Made by a program: the position numbers and the translations under genes. Below are positions 36,876-45,486 of a DNA stretch of 64,000 nucleotides, piece after piece. Source of the stretch: QZKY01 sp942492925 (GTDB lineage: Bacteria; Pseudomonadota; Gammaproteobacteria; Burkholderiales; Burkholderiaceae_D); contig OW818641.1 of the NCBI GenBank assembly GCA_942492925.1, positions 372,001 to 436,000 on the forward strand. The letters are read 5' to 3'. The notes beneath the pieces are model-generated. The model was not told the DNA's origin. It made no database searches and saw only the letters and a list, made by a program, of their open reading frames with translations. Positions within the stretch are counted from its first letter, which is position 1. The number at the start of each line of letters is the position of its first letter.

Positions 36876-38896
36876 CGGATTTGGCTGATTTGTTAAAGCG
36901 CCTCGCGGACGGGGAGATTCCCACCGAGTTGCCTTCGGACTGTGAGTGCCGCGAGGAACTTCAACAGCTGATCGATTCCTGGGCCGCCATTGTCACCTTT
37001 ACTCGGGCCATGGCAAATGGCGATTTGTCCGCTACGCTCGACCAGCGTGGTCCTTTGGCCGGTGCGTTGAAGGCATTGCATGCCAATTTACGCCATCTGA
37101 CTTGGCAAACCAAAGCGGTTGCTGCAGGGGACTTTACACAACGTGTGGAATTTCTTGGCGATTTCTCGGTGGCCTTCAACCATATGGTGGAATCGCTCGT
37201 TCAGGCACGCGACAACCTGACAAAGAAAAATCAAGAACTGTCCGAAAGCAAGGCGCGCTTCCGAAACTTGTTCGAGAAAAACACCTCGGTGATGTGGTTA
37301 GTTGACCCTGCCACGGGCGAGATCATCGACGTGAATGCGGCAGCAGTCGCTTTTTACGGTTATTCCAAAACGCAACTCACCCGCATGCGGGTCTTCGACA
37401 TCAACAAAATGTCACCTGAGGGGCTTGCCGCAGAGATGAAGCGCGCAGTCAAGGGGGAATCCAACATTTTCTTGTTCCGGCACCATTTGGCTTCAGGCGA
37501 AGTGCGCGACGTGGAAGTACATGCATCGCCAATAAAATGGGAAGGGCGCGCCTTGGTGCTTTCGATCATGCTTGATGTTACCCGTCGCAAGCAGGTAGAA
37601 GAAGCACTAAAGGTGAGTGAAGAACGATTGCGTTTAGCCCTCCAAGCCGCGAACCAAAGTTGGTTTGAAGCTGATTTTATTAGCGGGAAAGTAAGCGTCA
37701 GTCCAGAATATGCCCGAATGCTCGGCTACGAGCCGGACGAATTCCATACCGATGTTCAGAATTGGGCGGCCCATGTTCATCCGGATGACCGCGATGCAAT
37801 ACGTGCTCTCATTCATACTGCAATTCACGATGAGGCGCCCCTCACTGCAGAATATCGCCGCCAGAGCAAATCCGGCGACTGGAAGTGGATACGCTCCACT
37901 GGCAAGGTTGTGCAGTGGGATGATAATCACCGAGCCGCACGGATAATCGGCATTCATGCGGACATCACTGAGCGCAAACGTGCAGAGCGCGAATTGGTGA
38001 TCCTCACCGCTGCCATCAATCGTTTGCCCGATACCGTCTTACTGATGGACGAACATTTCCATTTCGTCTATGCCAATGATGCAGCATGCCACTCCCTTGG
38101 CTACACCCGCGAGGAATTCGCAACGATGACGCCTGTCGATATTGACCCTGATCTTGATTTTGAGTCTCTCAGAGCCATACGGGCTAGGAACAAGGGGTAC
38201 AGCATCGCCCCTACCTTTGAACGGCGCCATCGCGCACGCGATGGTCACATTTATCCTGTCGAGATTTCACCTAGCCTAGTCGAATTCGATGGCGTGCAGT
38301 ATAGCTTGACGCTGAGTCGCGACATCACCGAGCGCAAACAGATGGAGGAGCAAATTCGCCAACTGGCATTTTTTGATCCTCTAACCAAATTGCCTAATCG
38401 CCGCTTGTTTGCTGACCGCCTCAATCAAGCGATGGCGGTCAGCAAGCGCGGCGGTCGCTACTGTGCAGTAATGTATGCTGACTTGGACAACTTCAAACCG
38501 CTCAACGACGCGCATGGACATGAAGCTGGCGATTTACTGCTCATTGAGGTGGCAAATCGATTGAATAGCTGTGTGCGCGAGATGGACACCGTTGCGCGCG
38601 TTGGTGGTGATGAGTTTGTTATCCTGATTTGTGAACTGGATCCGGATAAAATCGAATCCGCTAGGCAAGCGCGCGTGATTGCTGAAAAAATCCGCGGCGC
38701 ATTGGCATTACCCTACGTGCTGGAAATCCGGCATGAAGGGGGGGCTTTAACAACAGTTGAGCACTATGGCTCAGCAAGCATAGGCGTGACGCTGTTTGTC
38801 AATCATGAGGCCGATCAAATTAGCATTCTCGACACGGCGGACAAGGCAATGTACCAAGCTAAAGAAGCCGGGCGCAATTCGATTCGGTTTCTTTGA
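36872..38896 (+). CDS. Soluble HAMP-like/PAS/GGDEF diguanylate cyclase
   Basis: A 674-residue protein without transmembrane segments. The N-terminus has two HAMP-like helical units (ANGDLSATLDQRGPL ~49-63 and AAGDFTQRVEFLGDF ~88-102), unusual without a membrane. Three PAS domains follow: ~125-245, ~250-370 (PAS_3 fold, EYARMLGYEPDEF) and ~375-490. A GGDEF domain comes last, with active site GGDEF at 578-582 and I-site RxxD (REMD) five residues before it, so c-di-GMP synthesis with product inhibition is expected. There is no EAL domain. It is translationally coupled to the V4R gene upstream, which may pass its signal through the HAMP-like stack. Confidence 0.9.
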   Translation: MTDLADLLKRLADGEIPTELPSDCECREELQQLIDSWAAIVTFTRAMANGDLSATLDQRGPLAGALKALHANLRHLTWQTKAVAAGDFTQRVEFLGDFSVAFNHMVESLVQARDNLTKKNQELSESKARFRNLFEKNTSVMWLVDPATGEIIDVNAAAVAFYGYSKTQLTRMRVFDINKMSPEGLAAEMKRAVKGESNIFLFRHHLASGEVRDVEVHASPIKWEGRALVLSIMLDVTRRKQVEEALKVSEERLRLALQAANQSWFEADFISGKVSVSPEYARMLGYEPDEFHTDVQNWAAHVHPDDRDAIRALIHTAIHDEAPLTAEYRRQSKSGDWKWIRSTGKVVQWDDNHRAARIIGIHADITERKRAERELVILTAAINRLPDTVLLMDEHFHFVYANDAACHSLGYTREEFATMTPVDIDPDLDFESLRAIRARNKGYSIAPTFERRHRARDGHIYPVEISPSLVEFDGVQYSLTLSRDITERKQMEEQIRQLAFFDPLTKLPNRRLFADRLNQAMAVSKRGGRYCAVMYADLDNFKPLNDAHGHEAGDLLLIEVANRLNSCVREMDTVARVGGDEFVILICELDPDKIESARQARVIAEKIRGALALPYVLEIRHEGGALTTVEHYGSASIGVTLFVNHEADQISILDTADKAMYQAKEAGRNSIRFL

Positions 38897-38997
38897 AGAA
38901 CCATTGCGAAGAGTTCTGGCCGCTTGTCTTTTTTAGCCACCAAGCTGCTTTGGGCACAACTCCGCCACTCGACCGGCGATTGTGGGTTTTTTATGCG

Positions 38998-39121
38998 ATT
39001 GACTATCAGGTGGCGACGGCGGGGCTGGCGGCGTTAGCGCGCACGGCTACTATATATAAGTAAGGTGCAGCGGTTCAGCGACCATGCCCCGCTCACGATG
39101 GATTACGATCGGACCGTGTGA
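38998..39121 (+). pseudogene. xth 3'-end fragment 2
   Basis: Reads IDYQVATAGLAALARTATIYK then an in-frame stop (TAA 39061-39063). After a one-base shift it continues VQRFSDHAPLTMDYDRTV-stop, ending at 39121. The match to the intact xth C-terminus (IDYQVTTAGLAACSRAAS, QRFSDHAPLIIEYD) is closer than for fragment 1. The end sequence differs from both other copies. No xth body precedes it. Confidence 0.88.
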
Positions 39122-39139
39122 CGCCTCGGCCTGCCGGCA

Positions 39140-39712
39140 TCAATGATTCGTCAAGGGCTGGTTGTTGCGAATACGATTCAGGATGTCTTTGGGGGCGCCG
39201 GCCGGGAAGCCGCCCTGACAAAAGAAAAATTGCCGTACGGTGTGGTGAAATTGGTTCGGCGACATGGAAGAAACCGGCTGCCACTGGTTTTCGCGGGTGC
39301 GCACCCATTTGCCGCTTGGCGTGCCGTAAGCATAGCGTTTGAATTGCATCGTCATGCAGTTGATGCCTTCAAAACTGATGCTCTTGGCACCTGAAGAACT
39401 GGTGGCCACAACCGTGTAGCGCACAACGTATTCGTCGGCGATGGTGAGCGCTTGCGGATCGATGGCAAAGGATTGCCGTGCTGTCGGGCCAGTATCCACC
39501 GTCAGCAGGTTTTTCAACACTGGAAATGGTGGCAGTGGCGCTTCCTTTTCTTCCTTGGGGCGCATGGCTTCCAGCGTTTCCGCTTCGTCGTCCGGGCCGT
39601 ATTTGGCCTGAGCGGTGGTGGCGACAAGCGAGGTGGTGATGAAAAGGGCAATACACACGCCAGCGATGCGCATGCAGGTCGCGATAGTGTGAGAGGTGAA
39701 GTAATTATTCAT
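39140..39712 (-). CDS. CNP1-like family exported protein
   Basis: A protein of about 190 residues with an N-terminal signal peptide (MRIAGVCIALFITTSLVATTAQA), followed by a conserved core: LPPFPVLKNLLTVDTGPTARQSFAIDPQALTIADEYVVRYTVVATSSSGAKSISFEGINC, then RYAYGTPSGKWVRTRENQWQPV. This is the betaproteobacterial CNP1-like pattern (about 160-200 residues, periplasmic, function unknown). Start 39712 or the later ATG at 39673 are both plausible; the gene begins at the very end of rppH, with which it overlaps by 8 bp, so they are probably cotranscribed. Confidence 0.8.
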   Translation of the reverse strand: MNNYFTSHTIATCMRIAGVCIALFITTSLVATTAQAKYGPDDEAETLEAMRPKEEKEAPLPPFPVLKNLLTVDTGPTARQSFAIDPQALTIADEYVVRYTVVATSSSGAKSISFEGINCMTMQFKRYAYGTPSGKWVRTRENQWQPVSSMSPNQFHHTVRQFFFCQGGFPAGAPKDILNRIRNNQPLTNH

Positions 39713-40283
39713 GAACAAGGAGGATGCCCGTGGCGGCATCGCGGCTTTCTATATCTGTGGCCAAGGAACGTTTGCGTTGAGCACCAGGGCGCTTGACGCC
39801 TTGTTGCATTGGCGGGGGCAAAAACCGGGAGAGTTCCTGTAGTGCGCGATGATATACGTCGCGTTTGAATTCGATGACGGTTTCGAGCGGCACCCAATAG
39901 CTGTGCCAGCGCCAGGCGTCAAATTCAGGGGTTTCGTTGATGCGGAGATTGATGTCATGGTCGCGACCAATCAAGCGCAGGAGAAACCAGATTTGTTTCT
40001 GTCCGCGATAATGGCCCCGAATTTCTCGCCGGATGAAATTTTCCGGCACTTCATAACGCAACCAGTCACGTGTTCTGCCAACGACCTTCACATGCTCATG
40101 TCGCAGCCCGGTTTCTTCTTCCAGCTCCCGGTACATGGCTTGCTCGGGTGACTCGCCTTGCTTGATGCCACCCTGTGGAAATTGCCAAGAGTGCTCGCGA
40201 ACACGTTTACCCCAAAAAACCTCGTTTTGGAGGTTTAGCAGGATAATGCCGACGTTCGGGCGGTAACCTTCACGGTCCAGCAT
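39705..40283 (-). CDS. rppH: RNA pyrophosphohydrolase (Nudix)
   Basis: A 192-residue Nudix hydrolase that removes pyrophosphate from the 5' end of mRNAs and so triggers RNase E decay. MLDREGYRPNVGIIL is the family start. The Nudix box runs from GGIKQGE through REXXEEXG at about 38-59. HYRGQKQIWFLLRL follows. ATG 40283 has GAGGTG six bases upstream on the minus strand; the longer frame to 40355 is not needed. Divergent from proS. Confidence 0.95.
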   Translation of the reverse strand: MLDREGYRPNVGIILLNLQNEVFWGKRVREHSWQFPQGGIKQGESPEQAMYRELEEETGLRHEHVKVVGRTRDWLRYEVPENFIRREIRGHYRGQKQIWFLLRLIGRDHDINLRINETPEFDAWRWHSYWVPLETVIEFKRDVYHRALQELSRFLPPPMQQGVKRPGAQRKRSLATDIESRDAATGILLVHE

Positions 40284-40493
40284 AGTGCACCTCAAAACTT
40301 TCTGCTGCGGGGCGCCCCTCAGGATAAAACGTAAATCAGCTCGAATATAGGACAATCAGCGCCTGCGCAATGGGTGCGGCGCACGAAAAAGTCACTATTG
40401 GAAGCTATTGGAGTCATCTGTCAACGCACCGACCAGCTAATCCTATAAAATAGCATTGATTATACTCCTCCTTTTTTGAAAAGAATTTGCCAA

Positions 40494-42224
40494 ATGCGTG
40501 CCTCGCAATTTTTTATCTCTACACTGAAAGAAGCCCCCTCCGACGCCGAAATTGTCAGCCACAAGCTGATGGTGCGGGCCGGGATGATTAAACGGCTGGG
40601 TTCCGGGATTTACACCTACATGCCATTGGGTTTGCGGGTTATCCGCAAAGTCGAAAATATTATTCGGGAAGAAATGAACCGGGCGGGCGCGGTGGAGCTG
40701 TTGATGCCACTCGTGCAACCTGCCGAGTTGTGGCAAGAAACCGGGCGCTGGCAAAAATACGGCCCCGAGCTGTTGCGGATTAAGGACCGACACGGACGCG
40801 ACTTCATCATCCAGCCGACGTCGGAAGAGGTCGTGACCGATGTGGCGCGCACGGAAATCAAGTCGTACCGGCAGTTACCGGTGAACTTCTATCATTTCCA
40901 GACCAAGTTCCGTGACGAGCGTCGCCCGCGTTTCGGGCTGATGCGTGGGCGCGAATTCACGATGAAGGATGCCTATTCTTTCGACCGGGACGCGGAAGGC
41001 ATGCGCAAGTCGTACGCGATCATGTATGACGCTTACGTGCGGATCTTCACCCGTTTTGGACTGCAGTTCCGCGCTGTGGCGGCGGACAATGGCGCGATTG
41101 GCGGCACCGGGTCGCATGAGTTTCACGTGATTGCAGAAACGGGCGAAGATGCATTGGTGTACTGTCCGGATTCCGATTACGCGGCCAATATGGAAGCGGC
41201 CGAAGCCTTGCCGCATCCACAGGCACGTGCGGTGGCGACGCAGCCCATGGAAAAGGTCGCCACGCCGGGCAAAAAAACGATGGAAGAAGTGGCGGTCTTT
41301 TTTGGTTTGCCGCTGACCAAGCTGGTGAAGCTGATTGCGGTCATGCGCAAGGGCGAAACGGAAACGGCGCCGGATCGCTTCGCGATCATCTTGCTGCGGG
41401 GTGATCACGATCTCAACGAAATCAAGACCCAGAAGCGACTGGGGGAGTTCCGCTTTGCCAGCGACGAGGAGGTGATCACCCATACGACGTGTCGCCCCGG
41501 CTACTTGGGCCCGGTCGGGTTGGACGAGGTGGACATTTTTGCCGACCATGCCGTGGAAGCGATGAGCGATTTTGTGTGCGGGGCGAACGAAGCGGGCTAT
41601 CACTTGACGGGTGTCAATTGGGAACGGGATGTGCCGCTGCCGAAAGTGATCGCCGATTTCCGCAATGTCGTGGCGGGCGATCCGTCACCGGATGGCAAGG
41701 GAGCGTTGGCGATCCAGCGCGGCATCGAAGTGGGGCATGTCTTCCAGCTCGGCGACTGTTATTCCGAAAGCATGAAAGCGACGTATCTGGACGAAACCGG
41801 CAAACCGCAACTCATGCAAATGGGGTGCTATGGCATCGGCGTCACCCGGATTCTGGGCGCCGCGATCGAGCAGAATTTTGACGACAAGGGCATCATCTGG
41901 CCGACGTCGATTGCGCCGTTCGAGGTGGTGCTGTGTCCGATGGGTTACGATCGCAGCGCGATGGTCAAGGAAGCGGCCGACAAGTTGCATGCCGATTTGC
42001 AGCAGGCGGGCGTGGACGTGATTCTGGATGATCGTGGCGAGCGGCCCGGCGTCATGCTGGCAGACTGGGAACTGATTGGTGTGCCGCACCGCGTGGTGAT
42101 TGGGGAGCGCGGACTCAAGGATGGCAAGCTTGAATATCAGGGACGACGTGACGTGGCAGCCACGGCTGTGCCCGTAGCGGAGATGGTGGCGTTTGTGAAA
42201 AACCAATTGTCGCCAACGCGTTAA
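40494..42224 (+). CDS. proS: Prolyl-tRNA synthetase
   Basis: A 576-residue class II aminoacyl-tRNA synthetase charging tRNA-Pro. Motif 1 is in the N-terminus (GSGIYTYMPLGLRVIRKVENIIREEMNRAGA), motif 2 FRDERRPRFGLMRGREFTMKDAYSF is at about 138-162, and motif 3 GCYGIGVTRILGA near 440. The bacterial editing insertion (INS) lies between motifs 2 and 3, and an anticodon-binding domain closes the protein. Length matches E. coli (572). ATG 40494 gives the canonical start MRASQFFISTLKEAP; ATG 40476 is an in-frame upstream alternative. Confidence 0.97.
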   Translation: MRASQFFISTLKEAPSDAEIVSHKLMVRAGMIKRLGSGIYTYMPLGLRVIRKVENIIREEMNRAGAVELLMPLVQPAELWQETGRWQKYGPELLRIKDRHGRDFIIQPTSEEVVTDVARTEIKSYRQLPVNFYHFQTKFRDERRPRFGLMRGREFTMKDAYSFDRDAEGMRKSYAIMYDAYVRIFTRFGLQFRAVAADNGAIGGTGSHEFHVIAETGEDALVYCPDSDYAANMEAAEALPHPQARAVATQPMEKVATPGKKTMEEVAVFFGLPLTKLVKLIAVMRKGETETAPDRFAIILLRGDHDLNEIKTQKRLGEFRFASDEEVITHTTCRPGYLGPVGLDEVDIFADHAVEAMSDFVCGANEAGYHLTGVNWERDVPLPKVIADFRNVVAGDPSPDGKGALAIQRGIEVGHVFQLGDCYSESMKATYLDETGKPQLMQMGCYGIGVTRILGAAIEQNFDDKGIIWPTSIAPFEVVLCPMGYDRSAMVKEAADKLHADLQQAGVDVILDDRGERPGVMLADWELIGVPHRVVIGERGLKDGKLEYQGRRDVAATAVPVAEMVAFVKNQLSPTR

Positions 42225-42293
42225 GCGTCGCTTGGAAAAGGCGCTTGAAGACAAGGCGCGTGGTCAGTAAGATTGTTTTACGACGAAATCAAA

Positions 42294-42965
42294 ATGAGTG
42301 CCATGATGGTCGACAAGTGGTCTTTTCGCATTGCGCAGGCGGTATTGCTCGCCAGCTTGTGGGTCTGCTTGCCAGCCGCAGCGGGTAACCAGAAGGAAGA
42401 AGCACTGGGCGACGCGGTGCGGGTCGCCTTGTCCAATGCCATTACCGACGCCCGTCCGCCCAAGCCCAAATTTGACGATATCAATCACCGCATCCGCTAC
42501 CTGCACTGGCTGGGGGACATGTCCGAGGGATTGAAGCGCCGGATCCCAGACCCCCAAACCCGACGCGAATTTCTGGAGACGGTTTGGTACGAAGCCAGGC
42601 GCGCCGGACTGGAACCGGGTTTGGTAATGGGGCTGATACAGGTGGAATCGGCCTTCAAAAAATATGCCATTTCCAGCGCCAAAGCGCACGGGTACATGCA
42701 AGTGATGCCCTTCTGGACGCGTGTGGTGGGGGATGGTGACCGACGCAAGCTCTTTCATATGCAGACTAATTTGCGTTACGGGTGCTCCATCCTGCGCATG
42801 TACCTGAACATGGAACATGGCAATTTGTATTTGGCTCTTGGCCGTTATAACGGCAGCCGGGGGCGTGCCGAATATCCCAACGCCGTGCTGGCGGCTTGGC
42901 GACAATGGGAAAAGACGGCCAAAGTCACTCCCCAGAATTGGAAGGTGGCGGCAAAGGCCGAATGA
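42294..42965 (+). CDS. Lytic transglycosylase, SLT domain
   Basis: A 223-residue exported muramidase-like enzyme. A hydrophobic signal segment (FRIAQAVLLASLWVCLPAAAG) is followed by an SLT domain with catalytic Glu in GLIQVESAFKKYAISSAKAHGYMQVMPFW and the typical LRYGCSILRMYL and ALGRYNGS motifs. It cleaves peptidoglycan between MurNAc and GlcNAc with 1,6-anhydro formation. The start is uncertain: ATG 42294, 42303 or 42306. It follows proS by about 70 bp and ends 27 bp before a terminator. Confidence 0.9.
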   Translation: MSAMMVDKWSFRIAQAVLLASLWVCLPAAAGNQKEEALGDAVRVALSNAITDARPPKPKFDDINHRIRYLHWLGDMSEGLKRRIPDPQTRREFLETVWYEARRAGLEPGLVMGLIQVESAFKKYAISSAKAHGYMQVMPFWTRVVGDGDRRKLFHMQTNLRYGCSILRMYLNMEHGNLYLALGRYNGSRGRAEYPNAVLAAWRQWEKTAKVTPQNWKVAAKAE

Positions 42966-42991
42966 TCGACGTAAGCCGATAGTCCAATGAA

Positions 42992-43021
42992 AATGGCCCT
43001 GCCATTGCTGGCAGGGCCATT
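42992..43021. terminator. Bidirectional terminator between convergent genes
   Basis: Perfect 13-bp stem (AATGGCCCTGCCA at 42992-43004; complement 43009-43021) with loop TTGC. It lies between the transglycosylase gene and the convergent SWIB gene, with A-rich and T-rich flanks. Confidence 0.9.
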
Positions 43022-43043
43022 CTTTACCTGAAAATCAGTCAGA

Positions 43044-43595
43044 TCAGGACAGGTGGTTCGAAATGAGTTTGGTCATTTCGAACATGGAGACTTGCTTCTT
43101 GCCACCGAAAACGGCGGAGAGCTTGTCGTCTGCATTGATCATGCGCTTGTTGGCGGCATCTTGCAGGCTGTTCTTCTTGATGTAGTCCCACACTTTCTTG
43201 GTCACTTCGGTGCGTGGCAACGGGGAAGAACCCACGACAGCGCCCAGAACGGCCGACGGGGTCATCGGCTTCATGAAAGCCGCATTGGGTTTGCGGGCCA
43301 CTTTCGGCTTGGCGGCTTTTTTCACGGCCGGGTTCTTGGCCGCGACCTTCTTCACAACTTTCTTGGCTGCTGGCTTCTTGGCAGCGGCTTTTTTCGCTGC
43401 CGGTTTTTTGGCTGCGGCTTTTTTCACGGCCGGTTTTTTGGCAGCCACTTTTTTCTTGGCTACGGGTTTTTTGGCAGCGGCTTTTTTCGCTGCGGGTTTC
43501 TTGGCAGCTACCTTTTTCTTGGCTGCGGGTTTCTTGGCAGCTACTTTCTTCTTGGCTGCCGCTTTCTTTGCTGCTGGTTTTTTGGTTGTCGCCAT
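43044..43595 (-). CDS. SWIB-domain protein with Lys/Ala-rich N-terminal tail
   Basis: A 183-residue protein in two parts. Residues 1-~105 are built from KKPAAKKAAAKK-type repeats like histone H1 tails. Residues ~106-183 form a SWIB/MDM2 domain (FMKPMTPSAVLGAVVGSSPLPRTEVTKKVWDYIKKNSLQDAANKRMINADDKLSAVFGGKKQVSMFEMTKLISNHLS). SWIB domains are known from eukaryotic chromatin remodellers and from chlamydial and betaproteobacterial proteins. A nucleoid-binding role is a plausible inference. It has its own terminator downstream and a 250-bp leader upstream with an inverted repeat. Confidence 0.92.
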   Translation of the reverse strand: MATTKKPAAKKAAAKKKVAAKKPAAKKKVAAKKPAAKKAAAKKPVAKKKVAAKKPAVKKAAAKKPAAKKAAAKKPAAKKVVKKVAAKNPAVKKAAKPKVARKPNAAFMKPMTPSAVLGAVVGSSPLPRTEVTKKVWDYIKKNSLQDAANKRMINADDKLSAVFGGKKQVSMFEMTKLISNHLS

Positions 43596-43648
43596 ATTCG
43601 AGCCTCGTTCACTTTTAAGGGATGGGAAATTTCACTTATAAGGAACCA

Positions 43649-43687
43649 CTGATTCAATTCATACCGTAGTTTTTCGCATTGAATCAG
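43649..43687. repeat. Inverted repeat in the SWIB leader
   Basis: CTGATTCAAT (43649-43658) and its exact complement (43678-43687) are 19 bp apart, between ffh and the SWIB gene. It could be an operator for the SWIB promoter or a weak stem-loop at the end of ffh. Confidence 0.45.
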
Positions 43688-43848
43688 GGCTTCCCTATAC
43701 AACTCGAATAATGTTGTGAATTTTCACGCGACGCAAGTTTTTTTTTCGATTTTTTCTCTGAATGTGCATAGAGTGAGACGCCCTAGCCACACATTGAGAA
43801 AAAATTCGCTCTAAAACGCTTCTGCGTCGAGAGGGAGAATGAAAAAAA

Positions 43849-45216
43849 TTAGCGCATGCCTGGCATCATGCCCTGCAAGCCGCGCATCATTTTCATCATG
43901 CCGCCCCCCTTCAGCTTCTTCATCATTGACTGCATTTGGTCGAATTGGGAGAGCAGGCGGTTGACATCCTGGACTTGAACGCCGGCCCCGGTCGCGATAC
44001 GGCGCTTGCGCGAAGCCTTGATCAGGTCCGGTTTGGTGCGCTCGGAGGGGGTCATGGCGTTGATGATGCCTTCCATGCGGCGGACGTTGCGCTCCGCCAT
44101 TTCCATGTTGGTGTGGCTGGCCGATTGCTTCATCTGGGCGGGCATTTTGTCCATCATGCCCGACAACCCGCCCATGTTCTTCATCTGTACCAGTTGCGCC
44201 TTGAAGTCGTTCAAGTCGAAGCGTGCGCCGGACTTGAACTTCTTGGCGAGGTCTTCGGCCGTTTTGATATCCACGCTCTTGCGGGCTTCTTCGACTAGGG
44301 CGACGATATCGCCCATCCCGAGAATGCGGTTGGCCATCCGTTCCGGGTCGAAGGCTTCCAGACCATCCAGTTTTTCAGAGACGCCGGCAAATTTGATGGG
44401 TTTGCCAGTGACATGCCGAACCGAGAGGGCCGCCCCACCTCGGGAGTCGCCGTCGAGCTTGGTCAAGACGACGCCTGTGAGCGGGAGCGCATCGCTGAAC
44501 GCCTTGGCCGTGTTGATGGCATCCTGTCCCAGCATCGCATCGACCACGAACAGGGTTTCGATAGGCTTGACGGCAGCGTGCAGCGCGGAAATCTCTTTCA
44601 TCATCGCTTCATCGATGCCCAAGCGCCCGGCCGTGTCGATGATGAGGACGTCGAAATAATGGCGGCGGGCGTGGTCGAGTGCGGCCGTGGCGATGGCAAT
44701 GGGGTTATCCGTCGCCTGACTGGGGAAGCATTCCGCGCCGGCTTGCTCGGTGACGGTTTGTAACTGGGCAATGGCGGCTGGACGATACACGTCAGCCGAA
44801 ACGGTCAGCACTTTTTTCTTGGTTTGCTCGCGCAAATGTTTTGCGAGCTTGCCGACGGTGGTGGTTTTGCCTGCGCCTTGCAAGCCAGCCATGAGGATAA
44901 CCGCTGGCGGCTGGGTGGCAAAACTGAGCTCCGATGCTTTGGGGCCGAGATCGGCACCCATGAGCGCGGCCAGTTCGCGCTGCACGACCCCAACCAGTGC
45001 CTGTCCGGGCGAAAGTGAGTTAATCACTTCCTGCCCCATGGCTTTTTCGCGCACTTGCGCGATGAAATCCCGTACGGCGGGGAGGGCAACGTCCGCTTCG
45101 AGAAGGGCCAGGCGTACTTCGCGTAGCATTTCGGACGTGTTGGTTTCGGTTAAACGGGCTTCGCCGCGAATGGTCTTAACGACTTTGGCGAGGCGTTGGG
45201 TCAGGTTATCCAGCAT
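43849..45216 (-). CDS. ffh: Signal recognition particle protein Ffh
   Basis: A 455-residue SRP54-type GTPase that binds 4.5S RNA and signal sequences of inner-membrane proteins and targets ribosomes to FtsY. N domain residues 1-~90; G domain with GLQGAGKT at 111-118, DTAGRLGIDEAMM and TKLDGDSRGGAAL; methionine-rich M domain ending GGGMMKMMRGLQGMMPGMR. ATG 45216 gives the family start MLDNLTQRL; the frame to 45288 is upstream read-through. Divergent from fhs. Confidence 0.97.
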   Translation of the reverse strand: MLDNLTQRLAKVVKTIRGEARLTETNTSEMLREVRLALLEADVALPAVRDFIAQVREKAMGQEVINSLSPGQALVGVVQRELAALMGADLGPKASELSFATQPPAVILMAGLQGAGKTTTVGKLAKHLREQTKKKVLTVSADVYRPAAIAQLQTVTEQAGAECFPSQATDNPIAIATAALDHARRHYFDVLIIDTAGRLGIDEAMMKEISALHAAVKPIETLFVVDAMLGQDAINTAKAFSDALPLTGVVLTKLDGDSRGGAALSVRHVTGKPIKFAGVSEKLDGLEAFDPERMANRILGMGDIVALVEEARKSVDIKTAEDLAKKFKSGARFDLNDFKAQLVQMKNMGGLSGMMDKMPAQMKQSASHTNMEMAERNVRRMEGIINAMTPSERTKPDLIKASRKRRIATGAGVQVQDVNRLLSQFDQMQSMMKKLKGGGMMKMMRGLQGMMPGMR

Positions 45217-45394
45217 AAGAAAATCGGCGGGCCGTAGTGAATAAGTGTTTATTGAGTGTGTGCGTAAAGAACACGGGTGATTCGGCATTTTAACCGATGC
45301 CCCGCCGAAGGATGGGCCAGAGAGACGTCAAAGCGTGCCTGAAAGTAAGATTTTCGCCATGGCGAAAGAGGGTTTATTTATCGGCAACCCCTGA

Positions 45395-45424
45395 TTGCTA
45401 TGATTGCGGGCTTGTTTGTATAAT
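45395..45424 (+). promoter_or_regulatory. Sigma-70 type promoter of fhs
   Basis: TTGCTA (45395-45400) and TATAAT (45419-45424) are 18 bp apart, about 60 bp before the fhs start and on its strand. Confidence 0.6.
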
Positions 45425-45486
45425 GTAAAATTGAACCATAGTTTTTCTCAGGCGCAGCCCCTTACCCAAGAGAAGGAAGGAATAAC

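Larger units (their letters stand above)
33900..39121. other. Candidate c-di-GMP signalling island at the xth 3' end
   Basis: The block lies between intact xth and a CNP1-like gene. It holds a membrane diguanylate cyclase (34144-35862), an xth-tail fragment (35951-36069), a V4R protein plus PAS/GGDEF cyclase (36318-38896), and a second xth-tail fragment (38998-39121). All three xth tails share a near-identical core, CAGCG(G/A)TTCAGCGACCA, at about 33828, 36016 and 39068. Repeated 3' gene ends flanking cargo are typical of elements inserting at gene ends. No integrase is visible, so the mechanism and boundaries are inferred. Confidence 0.55.

Noticed and set aside
43053..43652. Plus-strand frames opposite the SWIB gene
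   Set aside because: Same artefact: antisense of Lys/Ala repeats. The SWIB domain is on the minus strand.
45289..45486. Possible riboswitch upstream of fhs
   Set aside because: Only a sigma-70 promoter and ribosome binding site are seen; no nested conserved stems were recognised.
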